A DNA stretch of 64,000 nucleotides from Microcaldota archaeon (GTDB taxonomy: Archaea; Micrarchaeota; Micrarchaeia; Micrarchaeales; Micrarchaeaceae), in NCBI GenBank assembly GCA_021810105.1, contig JAJZJM010000002.1, forward strand, positions 62,001-126,000, written 5' to 3'. The translations under genes and the position numbers were made by a program. The notes beneath the pieces were generated by a model that searched no databases, was not told the origin of the DNA, and worked only from the letters and a program-made list of their open reading frames with translations. Numbering within the stretch: position 1 is the first letter of the stretch; every line of letters starts with the position of its first letter. Below are positions 30,345 through 41,100 of this stretch, piece after piece.

Positions 30345-31286
30345 ATGGCCAACATGAAGATGCTTTTAGTGCTAGCATGTATAGTGATAGTAGTATTAGT
30401 GCTCTTCATACTTTTCGGCCAAGAGCGCATCTCAACTTCACCAGTTACATCTACCGCATTACAGAGCACTTCTATTCCAGCAACAATCTCCACAACAACT
30501 ATTGCTCAGACTATATATAATCCAACTAGCTATCAAGGTCAGGCTCCAGTAATATTTACTAATAACACCATATTGACTGGCAATATAGTAACTAGCGGTA
30601 ATATAACTATTTTATTGCGAGGGGTTGTCGTTAACACAGAAGGCTATAGCTTAATTTCAGGTGGAACATTTGATAATCAAGGGAGCATAGCCGCTGGCTT
30701 AGCTACCAATGGGAATGAAAGCTCCACGTATTCATATGGGGGAAGTGGTGGAGGCGGCTGGGCTTTTGGTTGCGGAAACGCTGGAGGTGGCTCTGCAGCG
30801 TATAATGGTGGAAGCAGCGTGGTTGCAGGTGGTTCAGGTTTGAACAACGGATTTGATCAAGCTGCTGGAAGTGGAACTTCTGGAAGTACTCCATCTCCCA
30901 AATTAAATACTTTGGACATACAAACAATGTACAATAACAACGTTCAACAATATCTAGAAGGAGCTGGCGGAGGGTCAGCATATAATTGCGGTAGCTCAGA
31001 ATCAGGAGGCAGCGGTTCGTATGGAGTATATATTCAAGCAGATAACGTAATCGCAGGAAACATTAACACTGCTGGGCAATCAGGATCAGGAGCTAATGAA
31101 GAGGCCAGCGGAGGTGGTGGAGGAGGAGCGATATTGATAGGCTATGGTCTAGGCGGCTATCTCTCAGGCACATATAACTACAGCGGTGGAGCAGCAGGGA
31201 TTACTGAATACGGAAAAGCTGGAAGTGGTGGTTCCGGAGGAATTATAACATACAATTACAGTTCTTCGCCACCAATAACACCATAA
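30345..31286 (+). CDS. Glycine-rich surface protein with N-terminal TM
   Basis: N-terminal TM MLLVLACIVIVVLVLFILF, Ser/Thr linker, Gly-rich GGSGGGGWAFGCGNAGGGSA segments. Confidence 0.7.
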   Translation: MANMKMLLVLACIVIVVLVLFILFGQERISTSPVTSTALQSTSIPATISTTTIAQTIYNPTSYQGQAPVIFTNNTILTGNIVTSGNITILLRGVVVNTEGYSLISGGTFDNQGSIAAGLATNGNESSTYSYGGSGGGGWAFGCGNAGGGSAAYNGGSSVVAGGSGLNNGFDQAAGSGTSGSTPSPKLNTLDIQTMYNNNVQQYLEGAGGGSAYNCGSSESGGSGSYGVYIQADNVIAGNINTAGQSGSGANEEASGGGGGGAILIGYGLGGYLSGTYNYSGGAAGITEYGKAGSGGSGGIITYNYSSSPPITP

Positions 31287-31328
31287 TTCAAGCCTTCTTC
31301 CTTAAGTTAAACTCATGTGCATGATTGC

Positions 31329-31865
31329 TTAGATTTTAAGAAACACTTGCGTTAGCGTTTCTAATAAAATGATAAGCCCACCAAATAGAGGTATTAATCC
31401 CGTTTCTAAGATGAACAATATAATGCGTATTGATGAAAGGCTCAAGGTTGCAAGAGAGATACCGGTATTTGATATAATCAAATAAGAAAAAAGTAAAATT
31501 ATGAATGAAATTATCAAGTAGTATTCTACTGTAAATAATCTAGAATTAAATGTTTCCTCTTTTAATTTCATTGCCTCTTTTTTAATTTTTGGGTAGAACA
31601 ATAAGAGCAATGGTGCTGCTGTAATAAATACGCCCAATATTATAAGCAAAAATCCTAATGTGTTCGCTAGCTGCTGGTGATTGTTTACTATGATAAATAA
31701 CAATAAGAAAAATCCTCCAACAATAGCTAGAAAAGCCCGCAGTATGCGATATATCATAATCAAAAACATGAGAAATAGCGTACTAAACGGCAAAAGGGTT
31801 AGCCAAAATGCAAAGAAATACACAGATATATTTTGCTTCCAAGAGGCCTTATCGGGGAGGTGCAT
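31329..31865 (-). CDS. Multi-TM membrane protein
   Basis: 178-aa hydrophobic ORF. Confidence 0.55.
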   Translation of the reverse strand: MHLPDKASWKQNISVYFFAFWLTLLPFSTLFLMFLIMIYRILRAFLAIVGGFFLLLFIIVNNHQQLANTLGFLLIILGVFITAAPLLLLFYPKIKKEAMKLKEETFNSRLFTVEYYLIISFIILLFSYLIISNTGISLATLSLSSIRIILFILETGLIPLFGGLIILLETLTQVFLKI

Positions 31866-31943
31866 TATGTCGCATCGATTTAGGTTTGCTCAATTTTACC
31901 AAATCTCTTTTTGCCGCCACCTCAGCAATGCTTATAAAAAGCG

Positions 31944-32399
31944 TTGATTAAATATAGTGTTGGTGGTCATTTGGCCGACAAGAAGTTCTCTGGCATTAGC
32001 GGGCACGTGATTGTGTGCGGTTATGGGATAGTAGGCAGCAAGGTAGTCTCATCGCTTATAGAGCACAATATAGGCTTTGTAATAATAGAGAATGACCCCA
32101 ATATAGTCAAAGTCATTGAAGAACTGGGATATAATGTTATACAGGGAGATGCAACATCCTCTCGCATACTTAAGAGCGCCGGAGTTGCATCTGCAAAAGC
32201 CATAGCGGTTGTAATGGACAATGATGCCAAAAACCTTTTTGCGGTTCTTACTGCAAGGGACCTTAACAAAAAGATCTTCATAGCAACTAGGTCAAATGAC
32301 GACTTCATACGGGAGAAGCTTGTTGATGCTGGAGCCGACTTCATTGTAATGCCACAGAAGACCGCCAGCATAGAGATAGTGGATGAACTTATGAGATAG
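31944..32399 (+). CDS. TrkA-N/RCK domain protein (no TM)
   Basis: GHVIVCGYGIVGSKVVSSLIEHNIGFVIIENDP...VIQGDATSSRILKSAGV. Confidence 0.88.
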   Translation: MIKYSVGGHLADKKFSGISGHVIVCGYGIVGSKVVSSLIEHNIGFVIIENDPNIVKVIEELGYNVIQGDATSSRILKSAGVASAKAIAVVMDNDAKNLFAVLTARDLNKKIFIATRSNDDFIREKLVDAGADFIVMPQKTASIEIVDELMR

Positions 32400-32407
32400 G
32401 TGCGTAT

Positions 32408-33184
32408 TTGAATGTCCCTGAGATAGAAAGAAAAAGCGTTGCTGGAAGAACCCTAATAGCGCTGGCAGCCATTGCGGTCATAGTGGCGATTCTCACCCTT
32501 TATTTTGTATACAGCATATCGCATGATTTTTATGTATCTGCATATTACACGATAGGCACGCTTTTCGATGCGGTTGGGATTAATGTAATGCCTACGCTTC
32601 AGGCATACGCACCGCCATTCAGCGAAAGATTCGATGCGCTAATTGCGCTGTCAATAATAGATGGATTTGTAAAAATTGTTGCTGTAGGTATTGCCCTTGC
32701 TGCCATAGTTGAGATACTGTCAAATAGCAATATAATAACAAAAGTGAACTCTTTGAAAGCAAAGAGGCTCAAGAACCACACTATAATATGCGGGTATTCA
32801 GATATAGGAGCGAATGTGGCGATGGAACTTAAGAAAAGAGGACAGAACGTAGTTATAGTTGACAAGAAAGCAGAAACTGCAGAGACCCTTTTTGAATTCG
32901 GCTATAAAATAGTCAACGGTGACTTCACCTCTGAAGAGACATTGAAAAGCGCAGGCATAGAAAAGGCCCGCGCCATACTGTTTGCAGCTGAAGACGATCT
33001 CGCCACCCTTATAGGGATTATAACCGCCAAGCATTTGAACGACAGTATAAAAATAATTTCTAGGGCTTCCGAGGAAGCTTCTGTTACTAAGATGCAGAGA
33101 GGGGGTGCCGAAATCTGCGTTGTGCCAGAGATACTAGGAGGGATACGCATGGGAGATGCGATAAGGTCGAAGGTGGCAACATGA
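32408..33184 (+). CDS. TM segments plus TrkA-N/RCK domain (K+ channel-like)
   Basis: NHTIICGYSDIGANVAMELKKRGQNVVIVDKK; pore-like YTIGTLFDAVGINVMP. Confidence 0.85.
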   Translation: MNVPEIERKSVAGRTLIALAAIAVIVAILTLYFVYSISHDFYVSAYYTIGTLFDAVGINVMPTLQAYAPPFSERFDALIALSIIDGFVKIVAVGIALAAIVEILSNSNIITKVNSLKAKRLKNHTIICGYSDIGANVAMELKKRGQNVVIVDKKAETAETLFEFGYKIVNGDFTSEETLKSAGIEKARAILFAAEDDLATLIGIITAKHLNDSIKIISRASEEASVTKMQRGGAEICVVPEILGGIRMGDAIRSKVAT

Positions 33185-33903
33185 AATCCGGAGACGCTAG
33201 GTATATTGTACTTGCTGCTGCGCTTGTACTATATGCAATTGCTGTAGCATTGACACTTAGCGAGGGAGTAGACCTGAAAACCGCGATAATATGGAACCTC
33301 CTTGCATCTTTGTACATATACTATAGCCTTATACAAGCGAATATAGTATCAAGCCCGGCCATATTGATTGCTAGCCTGATGGATGCATTCGTATTTGCAC
33401 TACTAACCGTATTCCTTGCAGGATGGTTTATGGGGATAATACGCAGGATAAACGTATCCGAATATATTTCTTCGATTAGGATAAAAAGGCTGCGAGGCCA
33501 CGTAATCATAGCGCCGTATAACAATTTCTCAAAGACGCTCGCGGAGGAGATGCAGAAAAAGAAGATTAAATTTGTTGTCATGGCAGAAAACCCTTTGCAG
33601 GTAGCAAACCTTTACAGCAAGCATATGCTTGCGATAGTTGGAGGAATTAAGAACAAGGAGTCGTTCAAAGTTGCTGGCCTGAATAATGCAAAACATATTG
33701 TAGCTTGCGGAGATACGGATATAGAGAATGCCCTAATAGCCATAACTTCAAAAGACATAAACCCGAATATAAAAATAATCTCACGTGTAATAGAAGAGGA
33801 CAATATTAAAAAACTCGATAAGGCGGGAGCTTCACTTATAGTGATACCAGGAATAACGGCAGGAGAGAGCATATCAAGCGAGATTGCGAAGAGAGTTCTG
33901 TAA
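33181..33903 (+). CDS. TM segments plus degenerate TrkA-N/RCK domain
   Basis: GHVIIAPYNNFSKTLAEEMQKKKIKFVVMAENP; ATGA overlap with preceding gene. Confidence 0.8.
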   Translation: MKSGDARYIVLAAALVLYAIAVALTLSEGVDLKTAIIWNLLASLYIYYSLIQANIVSSPAILIASLMDAFVFALLTVFLAGWFMGIIRRINVSEYISSIRIKRLRGHVIIAPYNNFSKTLAEEMQKKKIKFVVMAENPLQVANLYSKHMLAIVGGIKNKESFKVAGLNNAKHIVACGDTDIENALIAITSKDINPNIKIISRVIEEDNIKKLDKAGASLIVIPGITAGESISSEIAKRVL

Positions 33904-33966
33904 GTGCACTGTTAGAGGAATATCGCTCTCCTTGCAATGCGGAAGATGGCACAGACCATATCGCTT

Positions 33967-35103
33967 TTAAGAAGTAAGCTTGGATTTCATTTTTTTCCCT
34001 ACTTTGAAGTAGTAAGATTTAAAGCCGGACTTCGTATCAGCCATAGTATAAGTTCCTTTTAAAGCGGGTACAGGCATTCCTGCATGGAAATTATAATTTT
34101 CATTTGAAACTAATTTTATTTTCCTCAGCACCTCTCTGCCCTCAGGGGTATTCTTCAGTTCTTTTACTATTGCATCATGATATGACTTTTGAGTGATGTT
34201 AGCCTCTTTTTCAGCGGTATCAACGTTTTTTTGGAGTGGTTTTCCTTCTCTTTCTAATTTCTTCTGCAGGGCTTCCTGCCTTACGCGGCCCCATCGTGCA
34301 GAACCGAATGCATCGGGATCAGCAGCTCTGCTGAGCCTATCTTTCGAAAAGCGCGACATAACCGATGTAGACGCGCCATATATACTTGCTGCGGGTCCAA
34401 GAGAGATTATTGTCCTTGGGGCATTTCCGCTTGTCACTTTCTTTCCACCATATAGCCAGGTGCTGAAGCTGCCAACATCATATTTCTTTTTTTCGCTTAC
34501 AAAACTGCCTACGGCTTGTGTGGAGAATGCTTTTGGATTATTTTTAGATGCATCCCTACCGTATATGAAACCATGGCTTTTTGGAGCCATTGCACCAGGT
34601 ACAACGGCCATGTTCACATGCTGGCTTAAGATTGATTCTGCAGAGACTACCTTTCCTGTAGCGGCTTCGTGAGTCTTGGCTTTTCCGGATACTGCTATGG
34701 CAGCTGCAGCCAATGCCGCCTTTTCACCGTTACTCAAGTTTGTACCCCCTAACTTGCCTGTGGCTGCAGCATCTTCGAAATTATTTATGATTTTAGCCCG
34801 CCTGGCTGCCATTTTTGCCTCAAAATCCTTATTGCCAGCACCTTTAATTGTACCACCTGCTGCTCCTCCCATCTTACTAAACGCTTTTGTGCTTCCATAG
34901 GATTTCCCGAACCCTTTGATAGACTTACCAGTCCCTCCGCCTCCTATTCCAGAGCCTACGCCTATAAGAGCACCTATCCCGAAAATCTGGAATAGGTCTG
35001 TGCCCCTGGATAATCCAGCAGCAGCTGCAATCAATATTATTATTATCACTATAGGTATGAATGCGTATATCGCACCTAAAGACATTACCAGAGCTTGCAG
35101 CAT
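33967..35103 (-). CDS. Hypothetical protein, N-terminal TMs and basic Gly/Ala-rich region
   Basis: Directly downstream of the giant surface protein gene on the same strand. Confidence 0.65.
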   Translation of the reverse strand: MLQALVMSLGAIYAFIPIVIIIILIAAAAGLSRGTDLFQIFGIGALIGVGSGIGGGGTGKSIKGFGKSYGSTKAFSKMGGAAGGTIKGAGNKDFEAKMAARRAKIINNFEDAAATGKLGGTNLSNGEKAALAAAAIAVSGKAKTHEAATGKVVSAESILSQHVNMAVVPGAMAPKSHGFIYGRDASKNNPKAFSTQAVGSFVSEKKKYDVGSFSTWLYGGKKVTSGNAPRTIISLGPAASIYGASTSVMSRFSKDRLSRAADPDAFGSARWGRVRQEALQKKLEREGKPLQKNVDTAEKEANITQKSYHDAIVKELKNTPEGREVLRKIKLVSNENYNFHAGMPVPALKGTYTMADTKSGFKSYYFKVGKKMKSKLTS

Positions 35104-35142
35104 ATTCTCATCAATATAATTGGTACTTTTTAGATATAAATA

Positions 35143-38100
35143 CTATGCCTTGGTATTGGGTTTTAGACGTATGATTAGGTATATTGCAATAGCGCCCGCC
35201 AAAGCCATAACTGCAACAGAAGTAATATCGCCGAAAGAGAGGTAATATGTGCCTATATTCAATGATGTGTAAGTGGAATTTGGAGCAACGGAATAGTTGA
35301 ACTCTATACTTGGTATGAGAAGGGGCCTGAGCTGTTCTGCTGTGTTGCTGCTTTGGGGCTGCTGCAGAGGCGGCTGATAGAATACCTGGGGCTGCGGCGA
35401 TGGAGAGCCGTAATAATTTGCCTGGATTCTTGCAGTTCCAGTGCCGCATGCTGTAAATGTGTATCCGAAATCCCCTGCGGAGTTGGTAGTAGCCACTCCT
35501 AGGAGCCCAAGCTGAGATGTCAATACGCCAGTTCCATTTACATAATCAGGGACACAGTATTCGATATTGCCATTGGCTGATGTTCCAGTCTGAGGAAGGC
35601 CGAAATCCCCGTATATATTGCACTCCCAAGTATTTGCAGGGGTGAGCAGGCTTGTGGGTTGCGGAGGGCATTGCCCTAGAGAATTGTATTGCGTATTGAA
35701 GGTTACCACGTTCGCGAGCTGTGACCCGATAGCCCCTTGCCCTAATGGCGGCACATTGGAAGAGAATACAGGATTTGCCAGGGTACAGTCGCTGCCTGTG
35801 CCAAATGCACATTGCTCTGCGTATGCATAATATGCTGCAGGATTTGTGCTAGGGCTCAGGCCATCCGTGTAGAAATTAATGTTTGTATCGTAATAGAGAT
35901 ATATTGGACTGTTAGCCGGAAGAGGGGAAAGTTGGGTGCTGAATGCTGAGGGATAGTATCCAGCTATGCCGTTCACGGTTATGGTTGTCTCATTTGTGTT
36001 TGTGGGGCTGAGCGATGATACGGTATTCAGGTTTATGCTTGTTATATTTGCAAGATCTACGTCCAATGGCATGTTTATCGTGTTATTGAATTCGTCTATA
36101 TATGTGTAATTAAACCTGTTGTATCCGAGAACGCTTGGGTTGTATATTAAATCCAGGCCAATCGTGTACAGGTAAGATTGGGCTTTCAGCTGGTTAAAGA
36201 GCTGCGCGAAATTAAGCACATTTGCTGATGAATACGTAAGTATGTTGTTACCGGAGAATAGGTTGGATGGGTTATAGTAATAACCTGCAGCTGAGCAGAA
36301 TTTGCATAGTGCATTGAAAGCTACCGGCTGTTGCTCTATCGCATTTTCAGCTGAGAAACCGGGGAAGCTGCCGTAAGAGGATGTTTGGATGAAATTCTCC
36401 TGAGAATAATTATACGAATGGCTTGCATTTATCACAAGAGAAATTGGTTTTGATGGTATCACTCTTAGAGGTATGTTATTAATGCAGACTGGAGTCTGCC
36501 CTCCATTTTGCGTATTGGTAATTCCGCACCCTGTTAGCAGGTAGTTGCCAGGGTAAGGGCATGCGTTTCCTCCGGTACATAGGGTGTATTGCAGTTCAGG
36601 CCCTGGTGTAGATGCTTGGGATAGGACCTGTCCTGTAGCAGCGTCCTGGATTGTGAGCGATGTGCTGTATTGAGGTTGTACTATTCCAAGAGTATAAGTT
36701 GGCATCTGGCCGTTTGGTGGAGGGACTCTTGTCCTTGCCCAGTTTACCGTTAGAGAACAGCTGCTGCATCCATCGTTGGTATTTCCAGCAGCGTCTATTC
36801 CAAACATCAGATATTGCGGGCCTATGGTTATCGTGCTATCTGCAAAGCTAGTGTAAGTATTGTATGAACCATCATAAGCATATGCAGAGACTGCTTCGCT
36901 GCCGGTAGAATACCACCCGATTCCTTGAACGTACGGATTGGCACCGTTGTTTATGCTGTTTGTGACTCCAGTACCCATGCTGCCATCTGCCTCAATAGGC
37001 TGGAATAGAAGATGGAAACTGCCGTATCTGCCGAAAAGGGAGAGATATGAATTCTCAAATCCCGTAGGTTGGATTTGCGATGTTGAAGTATAGCCAGTGT
37101 TGAACGTATTGGATGCCCCTAGCCCTACAACAGACCTGACAGCATTGTGGCTTGTTGCGTTAATTTCAAATATATTCGGATATGCGTATGTGCTAGTTGT
37201 ATAGAGCAGAGAGTATCCATAGTTGGGATATACATAGCCGCTAGGATATGTGAATTTTATCCCATTATTTATTAATGGCGGATTTGCGTATTTGTCATTT
37301 ATGCTATTCCACCCTGAAGGCATGCTAGTCCCTGCAAAATTCCAATAGTTGGTAAAGACACTCGCGCCATCATCAAATTCGCCGTATGTGCTCGGCTGAT
37401 AGGCTCCAGAATAGGTAGAGTATAATCTGGGTGCTTCTCCTGTATCTTGGGTGTTGAAGAAGTTTACATTCATTGGACCGAAGCCTATCGCTATCGTATT
37501 CACAGTGTTAGATATCTTAAGCCAGTATGTGGCTGTCATTGTGTTTGATGCGCCTGACTCTAACCAAGAAGGGATTATCTGCCCGTTGTTTGGATAGAAC
37601 CATTCTACGTTGAAAGGCGTAGCGTTGACATATTGGGGGTAATCTGCAAGGTCTATCTTAATTTCCTGCTGCACTGTTGGAGAGTTCACAGTTGTCCATG
37701 GGCTTGGCGAACCCGGGGTTCCTAATGTAATAGGTATGTAGTACTCTACGCCAGGCGGGAGCGTTGCGGATATCTTGGAACTTCCGGGAGGGAATGTGTA
37801 GTCATGCACGGTTATAAGGTCTTCTATGCCAAATGCCTGAGGGGTGTTTGCTATGTTTACAACAAGAGTTCCTCCAGGGTTTGTAGAGGTAGATGGAGTA
37901 GAAGCATATGGAGGATACGTCAAACCTTTAGGAGAAACGCTTTGGTTTATGTAAGCCTCTCCAAAAATCCTATTATCAAAAATATTTACGTAAAGCTGGG
38001 GCGGGAATATCAGACCTGCATCTGATAGGTTGGCTGTGAAATACTGCTTTGTATTTTCAAATTGCGCCAGAAGCAACCCGCTCTGTATAGTCTCATTAAG

Positions 38101-41100
38101 CACGCTGTTAGCGCTTACGGCTGATGAAAGCCCGTATGCTGTGCCAGATGAGGCTTGCGCCGGGCCGAAGTCCAAAGGATTCGCTATGCATATCGCATTG
38201 TTTGTCAAGCTGTTATCGACCTGCGGAAGCCACGCCTGAGTTAAAGCGTATGAGTAGCTGTATGGGACAAGAAGGCTTCCTGATATGCTGCTTTTCAGGA
38301 AAGAAATCCCTGGCTCACTTGGAAACGATGAGACAGTTGTAACTGGGGGGATTATCAGCAGGGTTGCTGATACAAAATTACCAGCATACTGGCCGCTTAT
38401 ATCTTTTGCGTATATGGTATAACTGCCGGTTCCGAGGCTATTGGAATTTATTGTGCATGTTTCTGTATTTCCATTTACTGCCTGCGACGGGCTGCACACA
38501 GCCTGAGCTGCACTGTTTTGTATCTGTGTTCCTAATGGCATCTCTATATCGCAGGTGTCTGTAGAAACAATGCAGGACGCGATTACATTAACGCTTTGCC
38601 CTAATGTAGCTACGCTCGGGTTTATGCTTATTATCGGACTAAATGAAGAAGCGACAATTAGGTTTGCAGATGCGTATGAGAGAGATCCAGGGCTTCTCGA
38701 ATAAAATGTAAAAGTACCTGCGCCGAGATCTATGGAGTTGAATGTGCACGTGTCTGTGTAGCTGCCGCTGCTTGATGAGGAAATACACGAAGCAGGCAGA
38801 ATAGAAGTGGGGATAGGCTGATTTAAGGGCTCTTCTATGTCACACGTTCCTGTCGAAACTGTGCATTGCGCTATAACATTCTGCCCAATAATCACAGCGC
38901 TTGGAGATAACTGTAGGGTTGGCAATGGTTGCTGCTGGGAAGACGAGCCAGATGAAGAAAATGAATAGCTTGCCATTCCAGCATGGCTCTCGGAACTTTG
39001 GCTGGATTTGGAGTATGATAAAGTTGAGGGTATGGGGATTGGAGCTGCAGTGTATATGCTTGGATTGCCCAACCCCTCTGCATATGTAAAGGCATCAGGC
39101 ATGCCGCTAAACGGAACTGTAGAAGTACTGAGCTCGTCTATGATTTGGCATGGAGTATTAGATAGTGTAGATGCCCACGACTGCATGCTTGATACAGCCG
39201 CCTCCCATGTTTTGTCTATTCCTATATAGCAGTTTCCAGACGCTATAGGAGTAGATGCTATTCGCGTATAATTATACGGGTCAAAATGCAGCGCTGCTAT
39301 CTCATTATAGAATAGACCTACACAGTTTGGAGGAGAATATGTACCGCCAAAATAGTTAGAATATGTGTAACAGAGGTTGTTTGTGTATGGTATTGGGCTG
39401 CTATAAGCGCCTTCGTCCAGATATATGGTGTTATTGAAATCGGATGATATTGAAAAGTTAGGCGGCAGTATGTCAGGATTAGGCGTAGATCCGTCTTCTA
39501 GAGGAGTTGCCCATTCTGCCCCTATAAATGGGCCGTCTGGAGGGAAACCTCCAAAGTTCTGCGACTCTTGCGGTGCATTTGCTGCTGAGTAAGTGCATCC
39601 GAAAGAGCAATAGCTAAGGTATTTTGCGCTGCCTTGACCGCTTTGGTACCATATGGAAAAGTTGGCAGATAGTGGCCATCCGTATGGCGGGTTCGAATAC
39701 GCACCAGTATATCCAGTGCTAAGGGAAGCGCCATTCGGATTGAACATATCCTGATATGTTGTCGGATGAATTGGGATCTCTGTGCCGTTATATGTGAATG
39801 CCCTTAGCATCAGTATCACGTCGCTTGCTGTATGCCCGCTGCAGAATGTACAGCTGTTAGCATTGAACAGCCATTCATCCAATACATAAAGTATGCCGCC
39901 AGAATCTGCAACACCGAGAGGCACGTGAACTATTTGGGCATTTCCATTGTAACCAGCATCGCCGATTTGAGATGTGGGATTGGAGTATACCATTTTAAGC
40001 AAACTGGAATTGAAAGGCCCACCGCCTTGAAGATAATCAGATATGCTTAGATTATACCCGCTTGATACATTATTGTATGCAAGATTTATTGCCCCTGAAT
40101 AGCTTGGATTAAGCGTGTTGCCGTAGTATACCAAATGATATATTAGCACCCTTGGCATCCCTCTTTCGCTCACATAAAGATACTTGCCATCAGGGGATAC
40201 CGCCATTGATGCGGGGTAACCGTTCCCCAATGAAGATGCAGGCGCGACATCCTGCCCGAACTGAGATGCGTAAGGGCCACCTACCACATTAGCTGCAGCT
40301 ACAATCCCGTTATTTGATATCACAAGAAGATCGAATCCTTTCCCAGGAGATGTTTGGGCGAAAGCTTGCGGGGGTGTAACGTTAGCAGTCATTATGAATG
40401 TGTCTCCCTCACTGTCAGAAGCAATGGCTATGGGCATAGTGTATTCTGGAGGTGGAGTAAAGCATTCTTCGCCATCGTACCTACATATGCTTTGCGAGCA
40501 TTCTGATGAGGGGTTACAGTAGTTTAGCCATGGGTAGAAACCGCTCGTCAGGTTTGTCAGGTTGTACATTTTTGTAACGTATCCTGTAGACGATTGTATT
40601 GCACTCACATTATACCAGTATGCAGATATAGCCTTCTGGAAATTTGGAGCTGATGAACCAGATTCGGACTCAGCTATAGCATTGGATGGAGAATACAGCA
40701 CAGGGTTGAAATAGCCTCTTGGCGCAAGGGTTATTCCATACAGATAATACATCTTGTTTGTGCACTGCTCTGTGCTAGGGCATGATGGAGTACTGCTGAC
40801 CGCAAACATGTAGTTTGATGCTGACGGAGCCAGATAAGAGGTATTAGTAATATTCGAGATCGAGTATGAAGTCCCTATCGGTTTTGCATTTGTTAATCCA
40901 AATTCATTGCTTGCGGTTATATAGTTTGCAGCAATTATAAAGTTTTTAGACTGTACTTCAAGCCCGTTATACGCATCGGTACCTGGCACAACCGGTGTTG
41001 TGCTGCTACCGAAAAATGCTGAGTATGAAAGCTGCGTAAGTACGCTATTGGTGCTCATGAAAATTCCGGAGGTGCTGCCGCTCATGTTCCCTCCGCCTAT

